Of a DNA stretch of 64,000 bases, positions 52,279 through 63,657 are shown one piece after another. Position 1 is the first letter of the stretch; every line of letters starts with the position of its first letter. The position numbers and the translations under genes were made by a program. The DNA is from Tiliqua scincoides (taxonomy: Eukaryota; Chordata; Lepidosauria; Squamata; Scincidae): assembly GCF_035046505.1 (NCBI RefSeq), contig NC_089830.1, forward strand, positions 16,854,315 through 16,918,314. Direction: 5' to 3'. The notes beneath the pieces are model-generated. The model did not search any database. It worked only from the letters and a program-made list of their open reading frames with translations, and had not been told where the DNA came from.

Positions 52279-53144
52279 TTGGAATCCAGCTGCAGCGAGG
52301 CTATACTATATCTTCCTGTTCCAGGAAGCAACAGGTATGTGCAGGTGGTCGCCAAAGTAAATGGCATCTCCTGCACATTGCCATTGTTGCCCAGAATAGC
52401 TCTGATGTGGGGGGGGCACTTACATGACACAGTGCCTGCAGTACTTACCAGTTTGCCACCCCTCCAGCTACTCTACCGCTCATTATTTAGTTTAGAGAAA
52501 GGGTCTTGAATCAGTTCTGGTGTGTGTCCCCCCCTGCTATGCTGAGTGTGCTTTACACCATCTTTCCCTTGTTCTCAAGGAAGAGAGTTACATTAAATAA
52601 AAACTCTACGAAGTGGTGTAGCTAAGGCATCTGCTACCCGGCGGCAAAGATTTTGTAGCCCCCCTCTACGATGAATCAAACTTAATTAAATAAAGAAATA
52701 AAAAGTGTGCCCCGTATTGGTTAGACACACTGTGCTGGAGTAAGATGGATGGCTTTTCTCATCCCTGTTAAATATAAGAAGAGCGCCACTTGAAAAAGCA
52801 CCTCATTGTCCAGTTATCAGGGGTAAATGTATTATGATACATGGAAATGAGAGCTGACTCATATTCACACCTTATTGACTCCCTGCTGTCTCCTAACACC
52901 TAATTGGCTCTCAGAACAATCAGTCTCATGGGTCCGTTTTGAGTTAAGAAAATCCAGTTTGTTACATAATGCAGTTGTGTTTTTATTTTATGTTTATTTG
53001 GCTCTAACTTTTGAAAGAATAAAGATACTTTGACAGTTTCCTTGCATTCTGCATTAAATTTCACATTAAGTGCTATATAACTTGATGGTATTATTCAAAA
53101 ACACCAAGATTTTCACAATTTTGGCTACTACTATCAGGTTGTTA

Positions 53145-53172
53145 ACCCCCCCCCCCCCCCCAAAAAAAAAAA
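53145..53172 (+). repeat. poly-C/poly-A tract
   Basis: A run of about 15 C followed by about 12 A. Length is likely variable or assembly-sensitive. Confidence 0.7.
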
Positions 53173-53644
53173 ACTTGTTGCCTGGTGCAATTGCTACCCC
53201 CTGCACTCCCTTAGCTATACCACTGGCTCAACATGTGGGTTTTATGGTCCCTACAATGATCTCCGTGCCTGGAGAAAAAAAACAACACTATTTCAACTAG
53301 TTTCTGGCTTGAAGCAAGGCACTTTTAAAAAGACATTTCTCCCATTCCAGGCATGGGCCAGCATGTTTGTGAACTGTGGGAGAGCAAGTGATTCAGGACT
53401 CTATGGAGAAACGAGAGCATTGATTTAAAATGTCAATAAAGCGGAACAGAGCAGGAATTTCAAGCTTGTTTATCCCGACCTGAACAGCGCAGCCTCTGTC
53501 ATGGTATAGAAACTTTATGGAACTCAGCCAAGAGTGCAGTATGACTCAGCCAAGGTCAGCTTTCCAAGCAGGGCCGGCCCAGCTGTAAAGCCAACTGAGG
53601 CAGTGGCAGCAGGCAGCAGATAGCAGGAGGTACCTACCTTCTAT

Positions 53645-53770
53645 CCATATGCTTGCCTCCTGTGTTGTTCCTCCTCCGTCTGCTCTCTGGATTTGGAAAC
53701 AAAGAGGGAGACAGGGCAGAAGAGGAAGCATGCAAGGGAGACAGGCTGGAGTACCAGCCTTCTTCCATAT
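53645..53770. repeat. AGAGGAAGTG repeat, copy
   Basis: CTCCGTCTGCTCTCTGGATT, GGGCAGAAGAGGAAGC; partial member of the family at 7360. Confidence 0.4.
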
Positions 53771-53911
53771 GAGACAGCCCATATGAGACAGCCCACCCAT
53801 TCTGCCAGGAATACATTTATTCTGTTTATCCTTTGCATTTACTTTGCAAATCTACTCCACACTAGTAATTTCCAGATTAATTTTACCAGAAATAAATAAA
53901 TGGAGGCAGTC

Positions 53912-54004
53912 TTAGGTTGCAATCCTATCTGTACTTACCTGGGTGTAAGCTCCATCATCTATATGGGAATAACTTCTGAGTAGACATACATAGGATTGGG
54001 CTCT
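53912..54004. mobile_element. CAATCCTATGCATG MITE copy
   Basis: GGTTGCAATCCTATCTGTAC, TAACTTCTGAGTAGACATAC, ATAGGATTGGGCTC. Confidence 0.6.
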
Positions 54005-54179
54005 TAGTCTTGTGTTTAATTAAAGAATACAAAAGGGAATTAGTTTGTAACTTTTTTAACCTTAAAAAAGGACAATGCATTGTGAGTACACACACACAAT
54101 CATTGACTCAGGCCATTAAAAGTGAAATGGTTGTGCAAACACATCTCTTGTCTTGCTCAATTAGCCACATATCATTCTA

Positions 54180-54860
54180 CTGCACGGGTTCCCCAACTGT
54201 GGGCCTGTTTTGCCAAATTCTCGTTCCAAGCTTTACCTAGAGAACTTCTGCCCACTTTAAGTTAATTAGTTCCCTAGCCTCAAACCCGACTTGCTCTATC
54301 GGCATACAAAACTACTATCGATCCTCAGCTAATGGGACAGTAACCAGTAGGTAGCTTGCCTGTGGGGCTTCAGGGTCCCCATTTTCGGTTCTCAAAGCAA
54401 CATTTCTTCTGGGTATAGCAGCACCTCCTCAGCTCTCCACCACACAGCAGTCTCCAGCTGTCCCTGTTCCAATCCTCAGTAGTCCATTCTGAGTAGCCCA
54501 TCTGTCAGTCAACCAGTCAATTAGTTCATTGATCAGTCAGCAGGTCCAGTAGTACACCAGCCAGTCCATTAGTACCCAAGACCATTAGTCAGTATGCCAG
54601 TCAACTAGTCCTCTCTCTCTACTTCCTCCAACCTTTCCTCCTTCTGCTACCCACAAAACTCTCCCTCCTCCTCCAGGTGCTGCTTATATTCCTTGGGGCC
54701 TTGTTGCCTCTAAGTGGCTGCAGCAGTGCAGCACACTCACTGCAATCTAAGGCCTTGGTGTTAACCCCTTGCTTCCCATACCTGTCAGAGCAAGGGGCCA
54801 CTGTTGACATCACACCCTGTCTCCTCAAGGGATGTTGCGTGTTTCCACCACATAAGTAAG
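54180..54860 (+). repeat. medium-length interspersed repeat, copy 2 of 21900-22664
   Basis: Begins with a hAT-like GGTTCCCCAACTGTGGGCC. Then AGAGAACTTCTGCCCACTTT, AATCCTCAGTAGTCCATTC, a degenerate AGTCCATTAGT run, AAACTCTCCCTCCTCC and GTCAGAGCAAGGGGCCACT, in the same order as at 21-22.6 kb. Confidence 0.6.
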
Positions 54861-54919
54861 GGGAGTAAAAGATGGCACATCCTTCCTCAGGATCTCCTCT
54901 ACTCTGGTATCACTTATAA

Positions 54920-55328
54920 CAGTGGTTCCCAAACTTTTTAGCACCAGGACCCCCCCTTTTTTTTTTAAATGACACTCTATCAGGACCTAGCTCTACAAGA
55001 CTTTAAATAAAGGAGATCTAAAATGAAATAATATTTTTTTTATTTATAAGTAATAATGACCAGAAAAAGACCCTCAGACTTTACTTCTCTATATTTACAC
55101 AAGCTTGCAAACTGCAGGAACTCAGCTCCTTGCAGGGCAGTTAGCAGCTATCTAGCAAACTGCAGGAGCTGAGCTCTTTGCAGGGTAATTAGCAGCTACA
55201 GTATCTCATTTTTGAATAGCCTCAGAACTTGAGGCAATTAGCTATAATCTTTCCATCACCATTTGGCTACCCACCAAAAATCAGGTCGTGGCCCACCAGT
55301 GGGTCCTAACCCAGTTTGGGAATCACTG
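54920..55328. mobile_element. hAT element, diverged
   Basis: Ends CAGTGGTTCCCAAACT and AGTTTGGGAATCACTG are good inverted repeats; flanking octamers ACTTATAA and GCTTATAC agree in part. Confidence 0.7.
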
Positions 55329-55465
55329 GCTTATACTATTTTGTATAGTAGCCCACATTGTATCCCTCATTGTATCCCATGTCTGCCCATCTCTGGGCCC
55401 TACACAGTAACCAGTTTCATATTTTCACTCTCATACAGCAGATGTGATAAGCCAGCAGAAGTACC

Positions 55466-55607
55466 ATAAGAACATAAGATCAGCCCCACTGGATCAGGCC
55501 ATAGGCCCATCTAGTCCAGCTTCCTGTATCTCACAGCGGCCCACCAAATGCCCCAGGGAGCACACCAGATAACAAGAGACCTGCAAGGCATTCTGGGAAT
55601 TGTAGTT
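55466..55607 (-). mobile_element. CR1 3' end with ZNF143-like spacer
   Basis: Antisense: ACATAAGATCAGCCCCACTG to CAGATAACAAGAGACCTG, then the antisense of ACTACAATTCCCAGAATGCC at 55586-55605, then the next CR1. Confidence 0.8.
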
Positions 55608-55945
55608 AAGAACATAAGAACAGCCCCACTGGATCAGGCCACAGGCCCATCTAGTCCAGCTTCCTGTATCTCACAGCGGCCCACCAAATGCCCCAGGGAG
55701 CACACCAGATAACAAGAGACCTCATCCTGGTGCCCTCCCTTGCATCTGACCTTCTGACATAGCCCATTTCTAAAATCAGGAGGTTGCACATACACATCAT
55801 GGCTTGTAACCCATAATGGATTTTTCCTCCAGAAACTTGTCCAAACCCCTTTTAAAGGCATCCAGGCCAGATGCCATCACCACATACTGTGGCAAGGAGT
55901 TCCACAGACCAACTACACGCTGAGTAAATAAATATTTACTTTGCT
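55608..55945 (-). mobile_element. CR1 3' fragment
   Basis: ACATAAGAACAGCCCCACTG through TTCCACAGACCAACTACACG and AGTAAATAAATATTTA, antisense, cut at its 5' side. Confidence 0.88.
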
Positions 55946-56019
55946 ACTTTGCTGGTAAAGTGTATCTTTTGATATATGTCATATCTGGGATATCACCCAT
56001 TCTGTACTGTGACTTTGAA

Positions 56020-56330
56020 TAAGAACATAAGAACAGCCCCACTGGATCAGGCCAGAGGCCCATCTAGTCCAGCTTCCTGTATCTCACAGCGGCCCACCAA
56101 ATGCCCCAGGGAGCACACCAGATAACAAGAGACCTCATCCTGGTGCCCTCCCTTGCATCTGGCATTCCGACATAACCCATTTCCAAAATCAGGAGGTTGC
56201 ACATACACATCATGGCTTGTACCCCGTAATGGATTTTTCCTCCAGAAACTTGTCCAATCCCCTTTTAAAGGCGTCCAGGCCAGATGCCGTCACCACATCC
56301 TGTGGCAAGGAGTTCCACAGACCAACCAAT
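56020..56330 (-). mobile_element. CR1 3' fragment
   Basis: ACATAAGAACAGCCCCACTG to GAGTTCCACAGACCAACC, antisense. A third close relative within 900 bp. Confidence 0.88.
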
Positions 56331-56339
56331 AGATACCAG

Positions 56340-57230
56340 AGCATAAGTTGATCTTACAGGTAAGTCTAGGGCAGGTTTTGAGCCAAAAGTCATGGAATTT
56401 TCTATGACCCTTGGATAAATTGGGGGGAGGAGTTTAAACTTAGGGGGGTGTCTGACTATAATTTTGTCTGATTTTACCCAAGGCCAGATCCTGAAAAATA
56501 ACCTACCAGTAATTGTCACCTAAGAACTGTACAGTCTCTAATTTATTAAAAATATAGTAAAAAATCCTAAGATGCATTTTTATTCATTCACTTTTTAAAT
56601 TCTGGTCTTCACAACCTTTGTGTAAATACTATCAGATTAAGTGCATTGTAAACAATATACCAGTAGAACCATTAATCAAATCCTTCCTTAAGGTGCCTGG
56701 TGTGTTAAGCCAGAGGCTCTAGATATAAAATACAACATATAATGCATAACTGGGAATGTGCAGTTCAATTCACAGTGGAGAGACAAGCAGCAAAGAATGA
56801 CTGTGAGCTAGTCCAGCCTATTTCAACCCTATTTACTCAGAATTGCTTCCCATGGGTGTTATACATAAGTAATGGTGCCCTAAATTGTAGCCTGGGACTT
56901 TGTTTCAGATGGAAACAAGATCACATCCTGATGTTTAAAAAAAAAAACACAAAAAACCGATGTCTGCCAAACATTTGCATCATGGAACCAGGTTAAAGAG
57001 AACAAGGCTTGCTTGATTTCAGTGGAAGCTTTCAGCTCTGGCATATGTTTTCTTTGCAGGAGAAGAATAAAAGGTTGACTTTGGCTGCAGCTTCTAGCCT
57101 CATTGCCTTGGAGACAAATCGCCCTCTCATTATCTCTGATAATTGTCCTCTTGGTCAGACTTGCCAGACCCTGAGTGACCTCAAAGAAAAGGCAAGGAGA
57201 TAAGCTTGAACTATTGCCACATATTTCTCA
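56340..57230. other. intergenic stretch without clear elements
   Basis: AT-rich. A very decayed CAATCCTATGCATG-like segment may lie near 56815-56895; nothing else recognised. Confidence 0.35.
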
Positions 57231-57251
57231 CCCTATAGGCTGAGTTTCTAT

Positions 57252-57737
57252 CCCCTGAGGGCTGGGGATAAGAATAGGCCCTCAGTTTGGCTGTACTTGT
57301 CCTAAGAGGTGACTAAACAGCCACCAACTAAACAGCCACCTGGGAGATGGGACTCCTCAGCCTGGGAAGGCAGCTCATCTGAGAGAAGGAAAACTCTGAT
57401 CCCAAACCTCCACTGCCTTGTGGCTACATCCAGTTATGGAAAAGGCTTCAGGAGTCAACCTCAAGGCAAAATCTGGAGCCAGAGTCCCTGAGACAGTTCA
57501 TGGCTGAACACAGTCACGTTCTGGCAACTCCTGCGACGTCGCTGGAACCAACCGTATTGGCTTCTGCCTTTCCATTGGACTATTTCAGCGATGTGGAGAG
57601 GGGGGATTTGCTGCATGGGTAACAGTCTATCCTCCATATCTATCTTACCCAGGCTTTGCGCACTGGAGAGGACACTCTGTTCTAGAACACTATTCAGAGC
57701 GCGATACCATAGTCTTCCGAGACTGAAGGATGCCAAC
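57252..57737 (+). mobile_element. ~485-bp non-autonomous retroelement, collinear copy
   Basis: Flanked by ATAGG.TGAGTTTCTAT (57235-57251 and 57738-57753, one base of length difference). Head GGCTGGGGATAAGAATAGGC to ACTAAACAGCCACC, then GGGACTCCTCAGCCTGGG, and a tail TTCAGAGCGCGATACCATAG with hairpin AGTCTTCCGAGACT. The last ~60 nt match the 3' end of the LINE at 30.1 kb; the body does not. No coding capacity. Confidence 0.78.
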
Positions 57738-57894
57738 ATAGGTGAGTTTCTATGGTGTATAACATTGTGAGGGTCAAACAAGCTGATGGAATCTCCGAAG
57801 CTGGTCTTTCAGGGACTTGGCACTGTCTACTGTTTTTCCTCCAAAAAGTCTGCCCAACACCCACTCCCCACCAGTCCAGCCTGATCCAACTTGA

Positions 57895-58321
57895 TCAACA
57901 CTGGCATTTTTCTTCTGGAAGCTGCTTCTTCTGCTGGGGTTTGATGGCCGTCTTTTTATGAATCACCTTCACTCCCTCCCATCCTTCCTCCAGGCTGATC
58001 TCCTTGTTTCTCAGTGCATCATAGATAGCACTGGCCATCATTTCGAAAGCCAAATCCACATTGCGGTTCTCCATTGCAGAGGTTTCTATGAAGTGAGCGC
58101 CCAGGGAAATAGCCAGCCCTTCAGCTTCCTCGGTAGTGACTCTGTTATATGATCTAAGGTCACTTTTGTGGCCAATCAGGAGGAAGATTAGTTTCTCCAC
58201 CACCTGGGCATTGGACACTTCATTGTACCACTCAAAGATGTTCTCAAAGGACCTCCGATTGGTCATGTCAAAGACCAAAAACACACCCACCGCATTCCGG
58301 TAGAAAGACCTGGTGATGCAC
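57895..58321 (-). CDS. RAB42: RAB42 exon 2
   Basis: Acceptor TTCTTAG. CITRSFYRNAVGVFLVFDMT to LPEEKCQC, stop at 57895-57897. Confidence 0.92.
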
Positions 58322-61300
58322 CTAAGAACAAAAGAACACCAAATTCATTGAAATGTTTTCCAAGAGATCAGGGATTCCAAGTCACTCACCATTTGTATGC
58401 CATACAATACACCAACCCCCACTGCCAACGTCCAGGATATTGTTCGGAAGCACATTGTTTCCAATGCACCAGACTGATGAGGTGTGAAAACAATGTTCTA
58501 AAACTTATATGCTTCTGCTGAATCTCTCTAGGAAAGTAGATGCTCATTATTGGATAAACCTTTTAACCATCAACAGAGAGAACTATGCAATACAACTCAA
58601 AATTCAAGGGTAACTCCTTGATTAGCAGGGATGGGGAGTAGCAGGTTGTTTAACCCTTGATGCACATTACCTAATCCACCTAGTCAGTTTCGGAACCTAC
58701 CAAAAATTGGTTCATGACTCACTGGTGAGCCACAGACCCACAGTTTGGGAACTGCTACACTAGGGGCTAACCCACCACTCTCCTCTCTTCCACATTTCCT
58801 CTTCTGCTCCATTCCCCTCCTTTCAAACCCAGGGAGCAACAGGAGGAGTGGCAGAAATGGAAAAATGAGGCTAGCAAATCTTTGGCCAGGCCACCTGGAT
58901 CAGTACTTTCCTTACTGCCCTTATCATTGCTCAACTGGAAAACCTGAACCTTGCTGGCTACTTTGTGATATTTTAGTTGGTCCTGATCAATAGGGACGGG
59001 TAAATTCAGCACGGCTTGACTCAAGTCCACCCCCCCCCCCCGGTGACTAGAGTTGAAAACAAGTCCTAACAAGGGCACTTTCCCAGTCACCTAGAGCGTT
59101 TGTTTTCACAACTCGAAAAGACACTGCTCTCCAATCACCATTATAACCACAAGAGGTTCTAATCAAGTGAAACTTTTTTCTTTAGGTGGCTTCCAATGCT
59201 AATATGTTTTAGAGCCACTTCGATAACCCGTTCCTCTCTCTCTCTTTCAGATCTAGACAGTGGGAGCAATGCAGATTGCTAGCCAGATGCCAATTAAGGA
59301 ATGGTGTGGTAAGTTGCCAGACAAGGGGGGATAGCATCTGGCCCCATTCCTGAGGTCTTGAGCCATTCCCGGGCTGCTAGGAATGTTTGAGATTGCTATG
59401 CACACCACTGAGTCACTTGGGAGTCATTGGGTACATCCAGTCATTTGATTCTTGCTTATGTCTCTGCAACCTTTAGGTTTGGTACTAATCACCGGACCCT
59501 GTTACTCAAGCCAAAAGCTCTCTCTGTTAAAGATTAAACGCAACCATTTCATTCCCTTGAGGGCTGCAGCAGCTCACCCTTAAGGGTGAGAGGAAAGAAA
59601 AAGAGGATTTGCTGTAAATACAAGATACAGTTTCTCCCTCCCTTAAAAGTATAAAAGGTCAATAAAATCAATTATATTCCCCTTCCCCACTTGCAATCCC
59701 CTCTACTTTAACAGTGTTTTCCTTCCTCCAAGGAGCTCAGTGTGGTGTACATGGTTCCCCCCTTCCTGTTGTCCTCACAACAACCCTGTGAGGTAGGTGA
59801 GGCTGACCATGACTGGCCCAAAGTCATCCAGGAAGCTTCCAGGCTGAGCAGGGGATCTGAACCTGGATTTGAACCTTGTTTTCAAGGACTGGCAGTCTTG
59901 TAACTTCATTGGACGCTAACTCAGGTTTTTAATGCGGCATCTACCCTGACCAGTACAATATTGACAACTCTGCTTGAAAGTTTGTATTCAGCCAAGGTAA
60001 GATTCTCTTTGACCTAAAGTGATGCATGACAGGCCGTATATGGGACTCAGAAGTCACTCTCCTATCTCTTTTGTTCCAGGAATATCTGGATAATAAATAC
60101 CACCAACATTATTAAACACCATGAATGACTTTTCAAAGCAGGAAATATATGTGGCTTCTTCTTGGGTTTGTAGTTTGCCATAAAATTGGCAATCATGAGC
60201 ACATTTAAACTGCATTTTGCATTTTAAAAATATTTGACCCCCCCTCCCTGCCATCCTAAACACAGCATGTGACATAAACTGTCCCTGAAAAGGAATAGAT
60301 AAGAGGGCCATTGTTTGCTCAGAAGGAATTAGTGGAGCTGGTTCCATAATTAGATTAGCAAGGTCACATCTACACATTCCACAGTTCTGCTGGGCTCTTC
60401 CACATCATATGGCCTCAGGGGCTGCATTTTTTTTTTTTTTTTTTTTTTTTGCATGCCCTTGTGATCTCAGAGGAAAAATGTGCCTATGAAGGGGTCTTGA
60501 TCCCCTGGCCAGGACAGTCTTATTCAGAATACAGATAAGAAACTGATCTTGTGCCAAGAACACTGTGCAACTTCCTCCCTCATTTTGCTTGGACCCTGAT
60601 TCCCGATTAACCCCTTCCTCAGTCCTGACATCAACAGTGTAGCAACTGGTTTCCAAGGACTACACAGCTGGACCAGAGCCACTGTGCAAGTCTTGGACCC
60701 ACAAAATCCCTGCTCAGTCACGAAATTCTCTGGTGGCCTTGGAATCCAGTTAGTCTCTTTCTTATCCTACCTTATAGGGGTATTGTGAGGATTCAAAAAA
60801 GGAGATAACCCCCATATTGCATCCCAACCTACTTGGAGGAAAAGAGGGAGAAGATGAACCCATAAGAGGGAAGAATTTTTTTTTAAACAGTAGAATACTA
60901 GAGGTTGAGTAAATGGGGACATGAGAAGAAATTGCATTCTTGAGCATCATTGACTTGGCTGAAGGTATGTGGATGGAACAAGCAGTGATGATACAGAGAT
61001 GAAGGTGGCACCAACATGGTATAGTGGTTAAGAGAATAAGCTGTGAGCTAGGAAATCCTTGCTTCTGATGTCACTTCAGCTGCCTGGCTCATGAATATGG
61101 CCTTGGTCAGGGTTTCAAAGGGTCCTGTATTCTAATCCTCTCCAAAATTGCCCAGCAGGGTAGATGGAAACAGACACAGTACACAACCAGATAGCAACAG
61201 CAGTGGGCTTCCCATAAATATTTGGGTGGCCAGTGTGGGGATCTAGAAAGACAGCCCTTAAGACCCTAAGCAGATTTGGCTATGTGGACAACTGCATTTA

Positions 61301-61936
61301 GTTTATTACACGTCTATCCCATATGTCCTCCAAGTGGTTCAGGGGCAGCACTTATGATTCTCCATTCCCCCATTCATTGTATCCTCACAACAAACCTGTG
61401 AGTTAGATTAGGCTAAAAGAGATTAACTGGCCCAAATTGACCAGCAAGGTCCATCCACACATAACTGTGAATTCAAATTTGGGAATTCCCAGTCTGGCTC
61501 AGACACAAGCAACATTTCAGTTCAGGTGGTGTATTTCCATCCCTCCCTACTCAGGCTAGAGCAGCAAGAATGGGGTGAAGTTAAACCCCTTAAAAGGGAA
61601 CTTACAAAAGCAAAAAAGAACACTGACACTTTCGTGAAACACCTGTATTTTTGGCCTTGGGCTTCCTTCTCACCTGAACCTCTCCTGGCCGGCAGTGTCC
61701 CAGAGCTGCAGTTTCACCTTGATGCCAGGGGGCAACTCCATCACCCTGCTGTAGAACTCCACACCCACGGTGGGGCACGGGGAGGGGCTGAAGCGGTGCT
61801 CCATGTAGCGCCTTAAAAGGGAGGTCTTGCCCACCATGGAATCTCCCAGCAAGAGGATTCTGAACTGGTAGTGCCAGCTGCCATCCAATGGGACTGGTGG
61901 TGTTGGCTCAAATTCTGTGGCAAGGGTGTCTTCCAT
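57895..61936 (-). CDS. RAB42: RAB42 small GTPase (two exons)
   Basis: Exon 1 is 61936-61674 and exon 2 is 58321-57895 on the minus strand, 229 residues, with the intron inside QERF-R in phase 2. Motifs: P-loop GDSMVGKT, switch I TVGVEF, DTAGQE, GHKSDL, ETSA, C-terminal CQC for prenylation. CITRSFYRN, LIFLLIGHKSDL and EEGWEGVKVIHK follow human RAB42 closely. RAB42 next to TAF12, convergent with it, matches human 1p35. The protein has an extended acidic N terminus (MEDTLATEFEPTPPVP). Its cellular role is poorly known; the fold and membrane cycle are those of Rabs. Intact. Confidence 0.93.
58660..58757. mobile_element. hAT terminal fragment
   Basis: GGTTCATGACTCACTGGTGA and CCACAGTTTGGGAACTGC, the right end of the CAGTGGTTCCCAAACT group, in the RAB42 intron. 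Confidence 0.5.
58775..58865. repeat. AGAGGAAGTG repeat, single arm
   Basis: CACATTTCCTCTTCTGCTCC, TTTCAAACCCAGGGAGC. Confidence 0.45.
59722..59880 (-). mobile_element. tRNA-derived MIR/CORE-like SINE
   Basis: ACAACAACCCTGTGAGGTAG, TGACTGGCCCAAAGTCATCC, antisense, in the RAB42 intron. Confidence 0.7.
60427..60450 (+). repeat. poly-T tract
   Basis: About 24 consecutive T; no SINE or LINE body is recognisable beside it. Confidence 0.8.
61305..61490 (-). mobile_element. tRNA-derived MIR/CORE-like SINE, old
   Basis: CCTCACAACAAACCTGTGAG, AACTGGCCCAAATTGACC, antisense and diverged. Confidence 0.55.
61674..61936 (-). CDS. RAB42: RAB42 exon 1
   Basis: MEDTLATEFEPTPPVPLDGS, then WHYQFRILLLGDSMVGKTS to WDTAGQERF. 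Donor GTGAGA on the minus strand. The ATG is the first in frame after upstream stops. Confidence 0.92.
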
Positions 61937-62714
61937 TGCCAGCAGAGCCTTTATGTGCTTGGAGTAGCCTCTGCATGGGGCACCTGGTCAGGAGGCAGAC
62001 TGTGGCCTCTGAGCAGAGCCTTCCTGGCAGGAGAATTCTTATCTAATCAGAAAGTCCCCACCCTCCTAGACATCAGCCTTTCCCACCTATCTCTCTTAGA
62101 GTAAAAAGAGAAGCCAACTGCTGATTTGGGGACAAGACCCTCCACCCTTATCTGCCCCACCCACATTTTCATCTACCTGTGTCTGCCTCCTCCTTCCAGT
62201 TTAACAAATAGCTATATCAGGTTTCTTTCACATACAAAGTTTGGGACTGGGCTGGACAGAAAGAAATATATGAGCTGGAATGATCAGACCAGTTCTTATT
62301 CAGAAGCACAGAGATTTGCCTTCTGGGTCAGGCTCAGCACTGTTGACTATGGCTGGCAGTGACTCTCCAGGGTTTCAAGCAGGTATTTTCCCCCCTCTCT
62401 GGAGATGCTGTCCTGGTTTGTACCTGGTACCTTCTGCATGCAGGTTCTTCGTGGGTGGTACCACCAAGCTACAGACTCACCTTGCCTTCCTTCTCAGGCT
62501 CACAAGCAACTCCACTGCTATCCAAATTGTCCACCCTGAACTGCTAGGCTATCTCTAAGGCACAAATGTAGCCCCCTTGTTGAAGGGAGGTCTGACCAGT
62601 GCCTGAATAGTTCACCTGGATAAAGACAGACCATAATGGGAGGGAAGGGAAGACATTCAGGTCTCAAACCCCCAAAGAATTAAATATAAAACCTAATACA
62701 GGTCCAGCCTTGTT

Positions 62715-62974
62715 TAAAACAAGCCTTCTGACTTCATGGCCTTTTTAACATCTTTTATACATCTTTTAGTTGTTTTTTTTACAGGCCTGATTCCTCTATG
62801 AACTGCTGTTTTATGCTCTGTTTTATTCTGACTTTTATCTGACTACTGTTTTTATGGTTTCTGTTAATGTGTTTTTAATATGTTTTTATCTGTTTGTTAA
62901 ATTATGTTTTAATCTGTTTTTAATATGTTGTAAGCCGCCCTGGGTCCCTTTAGGGAGAAGGGCGGGATAAAAAT
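62715..62974 (+). mobile_element. L2-like LINE 3' UTR
   Basis: T-rich text with repeated TTTTTAATATG ends in GTAAGCCGCCCTGGGTCCC, GAAGGGCGGGATAAAAATAA, the conserved L2-type 3' end, followed by an (ATT)n tail. Confidence 0.75.
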
Positions 62975-63021
62975 AAAGTTTATTATTATTATTATTAATT
63001 ATTATTATTATTATTATTATA
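62975..63021 (+). repeat. (ATT)n microsatellite
   Basis: About 15 TTA/ATT units, one interruption (TTAATTATT), grown from the L2-like tail. Confidence 0.85.
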
Positions 63022-63657
63022 CACTGATTTTTTATACATGGATTTGACTCAACATGAATGGCCCCTGCAAATGAGAAGGAATGTGCTGATCCCTGAAGAA
63101 GGGGAAAATGCACCCCTTTAAAATTACAGTTAAAAAAACTGCTTTTTACTGTCGCAGAAAGACAGTCATACAAGTGATTACAGGTATAACCTAAGCATCC
63201 ACAGATTTTTCTATCTCAAAGCTCATGAGAAGGGCCCTTTAAATTAAATAGTTTAATAATGCCAAAGAGGGCAGCCGCTGACAATCCATCAATCATTCTC
63301 TCTGCAGACTTCTCCCTTCCCCCTGAGCACATGAAAGAAGGCTAAATGACAGAGATTATCACCTTCTCCATTCTTTTCCCCTTGCTGGGGCTCCTGGTGA
63401 AGGGAGGGATTCCCCTTCACTTAGTGAAGCCTAAGTGCCTGGGGAGACACTGACTACCTCTGTGTGCATTACAAAGCTCATCAAGGCTGTTTTTAAATCA
63501 CCAGAGCAAAAAAACTTTAAATTGATTTGCTGTAGTGCATTTTTTGCCATCCATGTGAGTTCTTGGAAAGGAACTCTTGCGAATAATGAGACTCCTGTAT
63601 ACTATTTTTGTATTCATGGACAACAGGAACAGCAGATTGAACTAAAACCTTGTGCAG

